Assembly: GCA_004352715.1 (NCBI GenBank)
Contig: SCFE01000119.1
Location: forward strand, 388,111-452,110
Direction: 5' to 3'
Length of the DNA stretch: 64,000 bases
Source of the DNA: Hofstenia miamia
Lineage: Eukaryota; Xenacoelomorpha; Acoela
A program made the translations under genes and the position numbers. Numbering within the stretch: the first letter of the stretch is position 1; the number at the start of each line of letters is the position of its first letter. The notes below the pieces were generated by a model. That model saw only the letters and a list, made by a program, of their open reading frames with translations, was not told where the DNA came from and searched no databases. Below, piece by piece: positions 45,310-55,392 of this stretch.

Positions 45310-46612
45310 TCTCTTTTAGATTCGTGACTAAGTTTAAATTTCTCAAATCTATTCAATCTTTAAAATACAAATCTAGTGGTCCCTCCATTATCCCAAATTG
45401 GTCTCTAAAAATTGCTCCAGATATAATAGCTGAGCCACTTTCATACATCATAAGCGCGTGCATTAGACATTCGACTTTTCCTGACCAATTAAAATAGGCA
45501 AATATTACTCCATTATGAAAATGATGACCCAAATGATTGTTTGAGCTATAGACCAATTTCTGTTACATCGCCAATTAGTAAGATTTTTGAAAGACTTCTT
45601 TTCAATTAAATTACCGAACATTTATGTAAACATAATCTGTACTCTCAAAATGAATGTGGTCTTCGTAAATATATTTCTACAAATTATGCCTTTGTAACAG
45701 CTACAGCAAATTGGAGAGATAGCACAAATATAGATGAGTGTTCAGCAGCTGCATGCTTAGATTTATCAAAAGTATTTGACTCTATTGACCACCACATATT
45801 AATTAAAAAAATTAAAATTCTGGGCTTCTCAGACAAAAGTGTAGACTTAATAAGCATGTTATCTCCATAATCGCAAACAAAGAGTTAAACTAAGTGGAAT
45901 TCTCTCTGACTGGATTTTTATTAAAAATGGTGTTCCACAAGGAACAATTTTGGGACCGTTACTATTTAATATGTATTTAAATGATTTGAGCAATCATATC
46001 ACATGCAATGTTATACAATATGCTGATGACACTATNNNNNNNNNCATTCGACTTTTCCTGACCAATTAAAATAGGCAAATATTACTCCATTATGAAAATG
46101 ATGACCCAAATGATTGTTTGAGCTATAGACCAATTTCTGTTACATCGCCAATTAGTAAGATTTTTGAAAGACTTCTTTTCAATTAAATTACCGAACATTT
46201 ATGTAAACATAATCTGTACTCTCAAAATGAATGTGGTCTTCGTAAATATATTTCTACAAATTATGCCTTTGTAACAGCTACAGCAAATTGGAGAGATAGC
46301 ACAAATATAGATGAGTGTTCAGCAGCTGCATGCTTAGATTTATCAAAAGTATTTGACTCTATTGACCACCACATATTAATTAAAAAAATTAAAATTCTGG
46401 GCTTCTCAGACAAAAGTGTAGACTTAATGAGCATGTTATCTCCATAATCGCAAACAAAGAGTTAAACTAAGTGGAATTCTCTCTGACTAGATTTTTATTA
46501 AAAATGGTGTTCCACAAGGAACAATTTTGGGACCGTTACTATTTAATATGTATTTAAATGATTTGAGCAATCATATCACATGCAATGTTATACAATATGC
46601 TGATGACACTAT
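45310..46612 (+). pseudogene. LINE reverse transcriptase, duplicated around a 9-N gap
   Basis: Non-LTR reverse transcriptase fragment. Blocks in order: IAPDIIAEPLSYIISACIRH, NDCLSYRPISVTSPISKIFE (finger motif), NECGLRKYISTNYAFVTATA, AACLDLSKVFDSIDHHILIK (first catalytic Asp), [20 protein letters not shown], and VIQYADDT, the catalytic Y-A-D-D box. Frameshifts and stops interrupt it. The segment 45467-46035 is repeated nearly exactly at 46045-46612 across N 46036-46044. The first copy stops at ...GACACTAT, exactly where the second copy is interrupted by the transposon at 46613. A likely continuation after YADDT is at 52226. Confidence 0.85.
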
Positions 46613-48637
46613 TAGTCCAGTAGAATTTGTGATGGACCTGGAAAAAATTTAGATAGAAACATATTATACATCATTGGAAAGCTTATTTCATTGGCTATTC
46701 AATTGTAAATTTTTCATTTTTTTTCTTTTGGGGAAAAAAAGTTATCACGTCATACGATCAGGGGGTAAAATCCCATTTTTTTACACAATTTAGTATGAAA
46801 AATGACTTACATATGTCTCTTTGGTTTCTCAGCATTGGTCTAATAGGTGGTGAAAAGACTTAAAATTATCTGAGTTGTATTTAAATATACAGTAACTGGA
46901 TTTTTCTGTGAAAATGCTGATTGAGTCAAGTTAGACAGCATACTTTAAACTAAGAAAATCAATTTAGTTAGGAACGTTTCTTTAAGTTAACATTAGAAAT
47001 GACATATAGTCCGTAAGAATATTAAGCTTTGACATATTTTCAAGGTATGAAATTTTATTTGATATTTATTAGATAATTAAAGGACTGAAGTATTATCTAA
47101 AATAGATTTTATTGAAGCTAATACAGTGTTTGACGAGTTTCGATTTGTTGTTTTCATTCGATTACAAGTTAGTTTTCTTCTGTTGTAGATACAAAAAGAA
47201 AATAGAATGTATTGATGGAGTAAAAGTCTTGAAAGTAAAGAATAGTTAAAATGAATGAAATAAAGTTATGTGTTAGCTGTAGAAAAGGTGTTCAAAGTAA
47301 GGATCCGCTTTGTCAATTTGGAGCGTATTTTCATGAAAGAGAGAATGCCAAGCATCCTTTAGACACTTTAATTGAACAAGCTCAGAAATTAAACGATGAA
47401 ACACTTATGAATACTCTCCTTGAAAACAAAACGAAAGGACTAAGTACTTATATTCACACTTCATGCAGAACATTTTTGACCAACAACGCCCGTAAAGTTA
47501 AACGCCAATCTTCTAGTGATCTACAACAACCCAAATGTAAAAGACAATCTATCAGAAAGTCTCATGAGTTATTTGATTTCAAGAAGCAATGTTTTTATTG
47601 TGGAAACTACTGTGTATTTGATGAAAAACATCCTAATAGAAATGATGTATTTGAAGTAAGAACGAAATCTTCAGCCATTTTCCATTCAACTCTCGAGCTC
47701 TGCAAACAAAGGGATGATGAGATTTCAAAGTCCGTAGCCGTACGTCTTCATGGTGTACATGATTTAGTTGCAGCTGAAGCTCGATACCACAAGACATGCA
47801 GATCAAATTTTGAAAATCCTCTGCCAAAGAATCCAGGACAAGGACGTCCTACAGCATCAAAAAAGTTGGCTTTCTTCAATACAGCATGTGAAAAGTATCT
47901 TGAAAATGACATGGAATTATATACTGTTGCAAGAACTTGGAGATGAAGTTTACTCAACAAAAATGACAACAATAAAACTGAAAGAAAAGCACGGAGATGG
48001 TATGAGAATGGTCAGAAGAAATGGAAAAAGTAATATCATTCTGTTAAACCAAGTTACTGATATTCTTTCCGAAAAATGGTATCAACAAAGAGAAGAAAAA
48101 ATAGACGATGAAACAAAGCGTGTTGTGAAAACAGCAGCCTTGCTTTTAAAGGATAGATGTTACCTTCTTGATTGCTGAAAACTGTTGAAGGTTTTTATTA
48201 AAGTTAACAATTACTTCAAGTGTTATTATAAATATTGACTATTTTTCGTTTAGTAACTAAAACACTATGGAAACTTTGTTCAAAAAAAGAAAGTCAAAAT
48301 CAATTTTTTCATTTCATTCAAAACCCCCTGACAAAAACTTTCCCATTCTTTTTTCTAAGAAATCAAGATAAGTTGACCTGAGTATAGCCAAGAAACTTTC
48401 TGGTAAATGAGAGCAATGAGAAACCTAAGAAAATCTAAACAAAGACAAATTTGTGTAAAAAAATGGGATTTTACCCCCTGATACGTATGACGTCATAACT
48501 TTTTTTCCCCAAAAGAAAAAAAATGAAAAATTTACCATTGAATAGCCAATGAAATAAGCTTTCCAATGATGTATAACATGTTTCTATCTAAATTTTTTCC
48601 AGGTTAGCCAAAATTAAGGGCAAATTCTACCGGACTA
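46613..48637 (+). mobile_element. DNA transposon with terminal inverted repeats of about 185 bases, Cys-rich ORF
   Basis: Left end TAGTCCAGTAGAATTTG (46613) and right end CAAATTCTACCGGACTA (ending 48637) are inverted copies. The match continues through TGGAAAAAATTTAGATAGAA, AGCTTATTTCATTGGCTATT, CTTTTGGGGAAAAAAAGTTA and GGGGGTAAAATCCCATTTTT, about 185 bases per arm (46613-46797; 48450-48637). It has inserted into the LINE reverse transcriptase just after its YADD box. The right arm and adjacent sequence of a second copy are at 51918-52224. The interior encodes the Cys-rich protein at 47251-48178. Target duplication is not certain (TA or AT). Confidence 0.8.
47251..48178 (+). pseudogene. Cys-rich transposon protein of unknown function, frameshifted and truncated
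   Basis: ATG 47251 opens 231 codons. Visible: KLCVSCRKGVQ (CxxC), THTSC-like IHTSCRTF, a basic patch KCKRQS, QCFYCGNYC (CxxCxxxxC), then VAAEARYHKTCRSNFENPLP. A frameshift at about 47925 leads into a second frame running to 48178 with GDEVYSTKMTTIKLKEKHGD and KSNIILLNQVTDILSEKWY. I recognise this layout from uncharacterised repeat-associated proteins in many animal genomes ('EARYHKxC', '(Y)GDxIYxxKxLxxKLxEKYG', 'KWY'), which are much longer. The catalytic part is therefore missing here by internal deletion. The zinc-binding role is inferred from the cysteines; no transposase motif is visible. Confidence 0.6.
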
Positions 48638-48900
48638 AAAGCAATCCAATTTTTAAAAGTAATTCTGTGATTGTATATGTTCAATAAAGTGCCCATTTAT
48701 CATTTCTAGATAAGAAATTTTTCATTCAGATAAATGTTCGTAATTATATAACTGATAATTTATCTAAATAGCATCAATGAATTCACAAAACACACATATA
48801 CAAACCGCATAAATTACATAAACAAACCTTCCAGGCTATGGATAAATTACTATTGTACTATTTTAATACCTATTTATAGTATAGGCATTTTATAAATTTT
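48638..48900. other. no feature recognised
   Basis: AT-rich; it does not continue the interrupted LINE. Confidence 0.5.
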
Positions 48901-49230
48901 TTATCCTAGCCATAATTTACCAGAAATATATTTTTGCTTAAGGAAGATTTTTAAATGCTTTTTAAAAGATTTTAATTTTTCAATATTTTTAATTTCTTTA
49001 GGTACCGAATTCCAGGTTCGAATAGTGACATTACTGAAAGATTTTTTTAAAACGTTTTTCTTATATTTAACACACGTAAAAAGTTTTGATCTTGAATTCT
49101 GTTTATGAGTGCATCTCGGCATTTTAATCACATTATAAGGTGGTAGGTTTCTAATCAGCTTGATGAATGTTAGCAAGGTATTCAATATAACTAGTTGTTT
49201 TGGAAAGAGAATTGACCTAGAGATGGAAGA
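48901..49230 (-). pseudogene. LINE reverse transcriptase C-terminal end, minus copy 1
   Basis: Minus-strand product includes LLTFIKLIRNLPPYNVIKMP, SFSNVTIRTWNSVPKEIKNI and KSFKKHLKIFLKQKY, the conserved 'N..I.TWN.LP..IK....L..FK..LK..L' end of non-LTR reverse transcriptases. 5'-truncated. Confidence 0.75.
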
Positions 49231-49259
49231 AGACACGTTATTGATAGTAACACCCAAAT

Positions 49260-49890
49260 GGGTAGGCGTATTAAACGTTTTGAAGATGGAGATTGTTGGA
49301 CTCTGGAATCAAGTGACATGGATAGAATCGAAACGTTCAGTGTTTTCATCTGATAATGATGAAACTAGAGTTAGATCTAAGACTCTTGTAGAGTTGAGCC
49401 AATATGGTAGAGCAGCTAAAGCACTTATGTCAACTGGCATGGTCCCAGCTAATTCCCAAACGCCTGATACTCTTGCTTCTCTTCACCCTCTGCAAGATGA
49501 GCCATTACTTTTTGAAAATATCATTCCGTCTTATGAATGGGATGTCAGCTCGATTTTAAAATCCTGGTTATAGTCAATTCTTTCCTGAACACTTACTCAA
49601 TGCCATTGCGTGTCCAAATACCCGTGTGGGAGAAAATACTTTGAATTCGCTTTGCAGATTAGTTAATCTATTGGCTTCAGGGAATCTGCCAGTTGAAGTC
49701 CGTCCTTGGTTTTGTGCTGCAAATCTTTTTGCTGTTAATAAGCCAAAAGGTGGAATTAGACCAATTGTTGTTGATGTTTTGCAACGACTTGTTGCAAAAT
49801 GCCTGGTTCATGCTGAGGCCCAAATGATTTTGAATCCCCACCAACTAGGAGTTGCTACAAAAAGTGGAGCAGGAGCAATGATTCATACTG
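49260..49890 (+). pseudogene. retroelement reverse transcriptase N-terminal part
   Basis: Broken frames with RVRSKTLVELSQYGRAAKAL, LHPLQDEP, FPEHLLNAIACPNTRVGENT, VRPWFCAANLFAVNKPKGGI, RPIVVDVLQRLVAKCL and PHQLGVATKSGAGAMIHTV. This is the first part of the reverse transcriptase in the retroelement proteins whose C-terminus has the 'GKRPDG.TL.PW' block seen at 3820-4434. A stop at 49570 and the abrupt end at 49890 show it is dead. It is sandwiched between two direct copies of the same LINE end. Confidence 0.7.
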
Positions 49891-50145
49891 TAATAAAAAT
49901 TTTTAATTTCTTTAGGTAACGAATTCCAGGTTCAAATGGCAACATTAATGAAGGATTTCTTTAAAACGTTTTTGTTATACTTACTATAGGTAAAAAATTT
50001 TGATCTTGAATTCTGTTTGAGGAAATCCCTGCATTTTAATCACACTGTAAGGTGCAAGGTTTTTAACTAACTTGAAGAATGTCAGTAGGATGTTCAATAT
50101 GATGAGTTGTTTTGGAAATAGAATTGACCTAGAGATGCAATGCTT
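49891..50145 (-). pseudogene. LINE reverse transcriptase C-terminal end, minus copy 2
   Basis: Same sequence family as 48985-49230 and 61560-61765, including TTTAATTTCTTTAGGTAACG and GAATTGACCTAGAGATG. Confidence 0.65.
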
Positions 50146-50917
50146 AGTATTTGATGAGTTTATCGCAGAGATGTTTAATGCCCATAAAGTTTACTCATAA
50201 TAAAGGCATGGAAAAATTGAATTATCGCACAAGGTTGTAATTGCCTAACAGGCAGTGGCATACTTTGCTGATATATAGCTAATTTTCTAACTATTAAATT
50301 GGTATGAGAGTTGAATTTTAACTTTGAGTCTATAGTTGCTCAGTAGTGTAGGATAAACATTGGAGGTTACACAAAATGACGTCATCGCTGATTCAGAGAT
50401 ATTGGAGGCAGGAGTTTAAGTGCTGACTCACTGTTTGATTGACAGATGACTAATTGGTTTTTACTGAGGTTGCATACTTGACTAATGGATTTCAATTAGT
50501 GATTCATGATTTTCATGATTCATGTTGGGACCATTTTTGGTATGACTAATTTCACTTTGTTAATATCACAAATGTTTGGATTACGCCATGTTAATATATA
50601 CCGTATTATAACAATATTACAAGCTAATTTTCCATAATTTTCGAGAAGCTTACAGTATAATCCGGGAAACTTTCAAAATCGCACTTGTCAAAATTCATTG
50701 TAACACGTTTATCATATCACGACTTTTTCAACCAATAATTATTTTTCATAAATTCAAATGTATTTCCATTGGTTGGTCAATCTATATATTCACTTCATTT
50801 CTTCAGATAAAATCATTATTCTTCTTCTACACAATTTCGTCTCTCACTTTTGGCAATGTCTGTTGAAACGCTAACATCCGGTTCACTGAGTAGCCTGTTT
50901 GATGATCTATGTAAATC
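50146..50917. repeat. repetitive non-coding DNA
   Basis: 50440-50550 (GACTAATGGATTTCAATTAG, then CCATTTTTGGTATGA) recurs at 60415-60497, so this is dispersed repeat. The rest up to the gap has no feature. Confidence 0.5.
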
Positions 50918-51917
50918 NNNNNNNNNNNNNNNNNNNNNNNNNNNNNNNNNNNNNNNNNNNNNNNNNNNNNNNNNNNNNNNNNNNNNNNNNNNNNNNNNNN
51001 NNNNNNNNNNNNNNNNNNNNNNNNNNNNNNNNNNNNNNNNNNNNNNNNNNNNNNNNNNNNNNNNNNNNNNNNNNNNNNNNNNNNNNNNNNNNNNNNNNNN
51101 NNNNNNNNNNNNNNNNNNNNNNNNNNNNNNNNNNNNNNNNNNNNNNNNNNNNNNNNNNNNNNNNNNNNNNNNNNNNNNNNNNNNNNNNNNNNNNNNNNNN
51201 NNNNNNNNNNNNNNNNNNNNNNNNNNNNNNNNNNNNNNNNNNNNNNNNNNNNNNNNNNNNNNNNNNNNNNNNNNNNNNNNNNNNNNNNNNNNNNNNNNNN
51301 NNNNNNNNNNNNNNNNNNNNNNNNNNNNNNNNNNNNNNNNNNNNNNNNNNNNNNNNNNNNNNNNNNNNNNNNNNNNNNNNNNNNNNNNNNNNNNNNNNNN
51401 NNNNNNNNNNNNNNNNNNNNNNNNNNNNNNNNNNNNNNNNNNNNNNNNNNNNNNNNNNNNNNNNNNNNNNNNNNNNNNNNNNNNNNNNNNNNNNNNNNNN
51501 NNNNNNNNNNNNNNNNNNNNNNNNNNNNNNNNNNNNNNNNNNNNNNNNNNNNNNNNNNNNNNNNNNNNNNNNNNNNNNNNNNNNNNNNNNNNNNNNNNNN
51601 NNNNNNNNNNNNNNNNNNNNNNNNNNNNNNNNNNNNNNNNNNNNNNNNNNNNNNNNNNNNNNNNNNNNNNNNNNNNNNNNNNNNNNNNNNNNNNNNNNNN
51701 NNNNNNNNNNNNNNNNNNNNNNNNNNNNNNNNNNNNNNNNNNNNNNNNNNNNNNNNNNNNNNNNNNNNNNNNNNNNNNNNNNNNNNNNNNNNNNNNNNNN
51801 NNNNNNNNNNNNNNNNNNNNNNNNNNNNNNNNNNNNNNNNNNNNNNNNNNNNNNNNNNNNNNNNNNNNNNNNNNNNNNNNNNNNNNNNNNNNNNNNNNNN
51901 NNNNNNNNNNNNNNNNN
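50918..51917. other. assembly gap, 1000 N
   Basis: Exactly 1000 N. The right side is inside the second copy of the transposon described at 46613. Confidence 0.99.
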
Positions 51918-52224
51918 ACAAAAACTTTCCCATTCTTTTTTCTAAGAAATCAAGATAAGTTGACCTGAGTATAGCCAAGAAACTTTCTGGTAAATGAGAG
52001 CAATGAGAAACCTAAGAAAATCTAAACAAAGACAAATTTGTGTAAAAAAATGGGATTTTACCCCCTGATACGTATGACGTCATAACTTTTTTTCCCCAAA
52101 AGAAAAAAAATGAAAAATTTACCATTGAATAGCGAATGAAATAAGCTTTCCAATGATGTATAACATGTTTCTATCTAAATTTTTTCCAGGTTAGCCAAAA
52201 TTAAGGGCAAATTCTACCGGACTA
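51918..52224 (+). mobile_element. right end of a second copy of the transposon at 46613
   Basis: Nearly identical to 48333-48637, including the full right inverted-repeat arm ending CTACCGGACTA. Its left part lies in the gap. Confidence 0.85.
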
Positions 52225-52225
52225 A

Positions 52226-52900
52226 ATGCTATTTAGTTCACATAAGTCTCCTGAAATTGCTATAAAAGTTCTCGAAGAAAATTGCACTCTTCTTGCACAA
52301 TATTTTGCTTCACTAAATGTATCGAATAATTTACCTAAATCTATAAAACATATAAATAAATTAAGAGTATTCAAAAACGAAATTAAAAAATACTTCTGTA
52401 GTCATACAAAGGAAAGGCTTGAATACAATTGGCGAGGTCTTAAATTTTATAGTATAGATTATTCAATAGACCACATCTAACTTAAATTCGCCATAGCCCA
52501 ATTATTTTTTATATAATATGTTTGTATGTGTTAGTTCCTTTATTCCTATTGTTTGACGCTATTTAGAGTTGTAAACAGTATCAGTGGCGTACGCAGGGGG
52601 GACATGGTGGAATTTCCCTCTCTCCCCGCCAGGTTTCCAAATTTGATTTTGACTGGATAAATAAAAAATTTTCCTAAAAAATTGAAAAATTTAAAATCTA
52701 GGATCGTAAAATGCATTTTTAGGCTCTATTTTCGCAATATTTTCAAAATTTTTCGCGGGACTTTGCCCCGCATTGGGTAATGGTGATGATGTCCCCCCTT
52801 CAAAAATCCTGCGTAACCCCCTGAACAGTATTTTATATTGTAAAAAGCAACTCTAAATATAGATATTTCATTTCATTTCCGATCGTTATTGTTCTTCTTC
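52226..52900 (+). pseudogene. LINE reverse transcriptase C-terminus and 3' UTR
   Basis: Starts LFSSHKSPEIAIKVLEENC, the normal continuation right after a YADDT/M box, then VSNNLPKSIKHINKLRVFKN and EIKKYFCSH to the stop near 52480. Internal deletion has removed the middle. The 3' UTR ends AAAAAGCAACTCTAAATATA followed by TTTCATTTCATTT (about 52890), an end also seen at 56580 and 62235. A MITE sits in the 3' UTR (52582-52823). Confidence 0.75.
52582..52823. mobile_element. hAT-like MITE, 242 bases, with 8-base target duplication
   Basis: Left end CAGTGGCGTACGCAGGGGGG; right end, read inward, CAGGGGGTTACGCAGGATTT. AACAGTAT is present on both sides (52574-52581, 52824-52831). Elsewhere the uninterrupted LINE 3' UTR reads GTAAACAGTATTTTATATTG, with only one copy. 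No coding capacity. Confidence 0.85.
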
Positions 52901-53069
52901 CACTCATTGCTCATTGAAATGCTGAAAAAGTTTTAAAGCATTGATTTTTTATGATTTTGTTTTATTGTACCAAAATTCATAAAAAATTTCCATTAAAAAG
53001 CACGTCGTTTCAATCTTTTCAGGTGAATTAATTAAAATTATTTTCACATAAATTCTTAGGCTTCTTGGA

Positions 53070-53790
53070 GTGAACAAACATTCCACAAGTATGTGTCAAT
53101 TAATATATGCTCTAATATTAAGTCATTTTAACTATGCCAATATACTCTACACAGATATAAACCAAAAATTTCTCAGGAAATTCCAAGTGCAACTAAATTG
53201 GGCTATCAAAGTAGCAGTAAATAATTATAGCTTTAATAAGAATAATGAATATAGAAAAATTTCAAAATTATTTCTACATCCGCAATGTTACATCCAAATA
53301 AATGTCTTAACGACGTTCTTCAAAATAGTTAACAATACCTTCCCATATTACAAAAATGACTTTCTTGCTGCAAAATTAGTCAATAAACAAAATAAAAGAA
53401 AGCACATAATTGAACCTATTAGATATAAGAAGCGAATAATGAAAAATTCATTTCTAAACACTGCTATAAATATGTGGAATGAATTACCAAAATATATTAA
53501 ACAAATAAGTAGATTAAAAAACTTTAAAATGGATATTAAAAAATATTTTTGCACTTATAATATAAAAAACTGAAATGGCAAGGTTATAAATTTTATAATT
53601 CTGATTACTCTATTAATAGAAACTAGCAATCGTCATAGCCCAAGTTAACCACTTTTTATTTGTATATATTCGTTGTTTTCTTTTTTTGTTAGTTTTGTAT
53701 TGCTTTCTTGACGCTTTCAGAATTTGTTCTCAGTATTTCTATTTATTGTTAAAACAATTTCTGAATATAGATTTTTCTTCTTCTTCTACA
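53070..53790 (+). pseudogene. LINE reverse transcriptase C-terminus and 3' end
   Basis: 167 codons open to 53573 with MCQLIYALILSHFNYANILY, QVQLNWAIKVAVNNYS, NSFLNTAINMWNELPKYIKQ and LKNFKMDIKKYFC, i.e. everything after the reverse transcriptase thumb. The 3' part ends near CTGAATATAGATTTTTCTTC (53760-53790). The first part recurs at 62429-62512. Confidence 0.8.
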
Positions 53791-53819
53791 TGCTATGAAA
53801 TTAAAACTTAAAAATTCGA

Positions 53820-54270
53820 ACTCACAGTAAAAAATTTAGTTTATTCTAAATTTTGTGTATGAATTTATTCAGAAAATTTGGAAACATTAAGAGTAAACGT
53901 TTGTAAAAATCTTATTACATCACTGATTTTGAAACAAATTTATTTAAAGTAATGGCATTTTAGCAACATTTGAGTGGTCTATTTTTCAAGACAACGGAAT
54001 ACATTTATGCAAAAATTTAAGAATAAACTAATTTTTTTACATTGAACTCGATTTTTTCACTATAATTTACATAGCATGATTATTAATGGAGATAGTTTTT
54101 AGGATGCCCCTTCACAGGAACATAGGATGAAAACTATATTTTTCATTTAAGAATTACATGAAAATTTGAATTCACAATGCCAAAATTGAGCTTAGTGATA
54201 AAAATCAAAGTCTTTGTATTTCTCATTGCAGAAATAAATTGTGAGTGGTCCAACTCTTTTGACTGTATAT
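53820..54270. mobile_element. possible short Tc1-like non-autonomous element
   Basis: CAGTAAAAAATTTAGTTTA near 53826 and, inward from the right, ACAGTCAAAAGAGTTGGACC after TA at about 54268. Both begin CAGT as many Tc1 ends do, but beyond the first bases they match poorly. Confidence 0.3.
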
Positions 54271-54284
54271 ACTTTCAATTACTT

Positions 54285-54660
54285 TTAAATTTTTGGGGAT
54301 GGTTGACTTAAAATTTTGACTTCATAATTTAATCCACATTTTCTTAGGTGTTCTGATATTGTTGACTTAGTTTCATGTTCTTTTATTCTTCTGCTTAGTT
54401 GTCTGCTACTATATCCAATATAGTCCTCACAACAGATGCAACTGATTTTATAAATAACATTGGACTTTGATTTCAATTCTGGGTTTTGTCTTGTATAAAC
54501 AAATCTTACATTTTCTGTTATATAATTTATTCTTCGTATTTGATTAATCATATCTATTGTGTGCTTTCCTCTATATTCAATTTTAAACGTGTGGTCAAAA
54601 TTTTCAAATATTTTCTTGTCTTGTTTAACATTTCATCCATTGTTTCTTTAGTAAATCATT
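54285..54660 (-). pseudogene. Penelope-like GIY-YIG endonuclease part
   Basis: Minus strand encodes NVIYKISCICCEDYIGYSSR, QLSRRIKEHETKSTISEHLR and KCGLNYEVKIL, closely similar to 40323-40814. It continues upstream, out of frame, through FKIEYRGKHTIDMI-type sequence. The adjoining reverse transcriptase part is on the other strand (54720-54948). Confidence 0.75.
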
Positions 54661-54666
54661 TGTTTT

Positions 54667-54741
54667 CATAGACAATTGGTGAAGAGTTTGAAAAGATAGA
54701 AACAATAGGAAATACAAAAAACTCTCCTGCAATTGTCTATG
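54667..54741. repeat. inverted repeat at the Penelope inversion point
   Basis: CATAGACAATTG (54667-54678) and CAATTGTCTATG (54730-54741) with partly matching flanks (GAAGAGTTT and AAACTCTCC), forming a hairpin between the minus and plus halves. Confidence 0.75.
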
Positions 54742-54948
54742 AATGCAAATTTAATGCAAAATTGCTACTTTTAAAAAAATCGAAAATATGTCAAGAATTA
54801 TATAAAAATTGCAAATCAATGGATGGTTAAGCTTCAAAATTGTATGGTTTTGCAAAGATCCACAAAAAGGAAATACCACTTCGTCCTACTGCAAGTTTAT
54901 ATGGCTCCATAACTAAAAAACTATCCGACACTCTAATTGATATATTAT
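54720..54948 (+). pseudogene. Penelope-like reverse transcriptase fragment
   Basis: After a stop at about 54827, encodes KLYGFAKIHKKEIPLRPTAS and LYGSITKKLSDTLIDIL. This is the '(L)YG.PKIHK...PLRPI.S..GS.T..L...L' block diagnostic of Penelope-type reverse transcriptases. Confidence 0.7.
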
Positions 54949-55392
54949 GAAAATTACCAGAAGCAAAAATAAACACGCTCACCACTAGAAACATGAGACA
55001 CTAAATGCATGAACTATTTTTGATGAGTTTAAAAAACGTTAACATCGTGAAAAAACACTAACACGAAATTAACACATATATCCCTAGCCTGTGCTCATGT
55101 ATTTTTTAACGAAAATTTGTTAATTATTTAATAGTGATCTTTAGAGTAGTCATTAGTTTCCAATTTTTAAAATTCTTCAAAAATAGATTTATTTTTTCTT
55201 ACTCATCTTTGATCATTATCATTGCTGTTTTTATGTACGATTTCGGAAATAATAAATAGATATTAGACTTGTTGTTAAGAATCTTTAGTAGTTTTAATAA
55301 AAACATTAGACTAAAAGAGATACCGTAAACGGGGTGAGTTGAGACAGCACGACTTTTCATAATATAATGCAAAATATCCTGATACTTATTTA
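54949..55392. other. no feature recognised
   Basis: AT-rich sequence between Penelope and LINE remnants. Confidence 0.5.
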
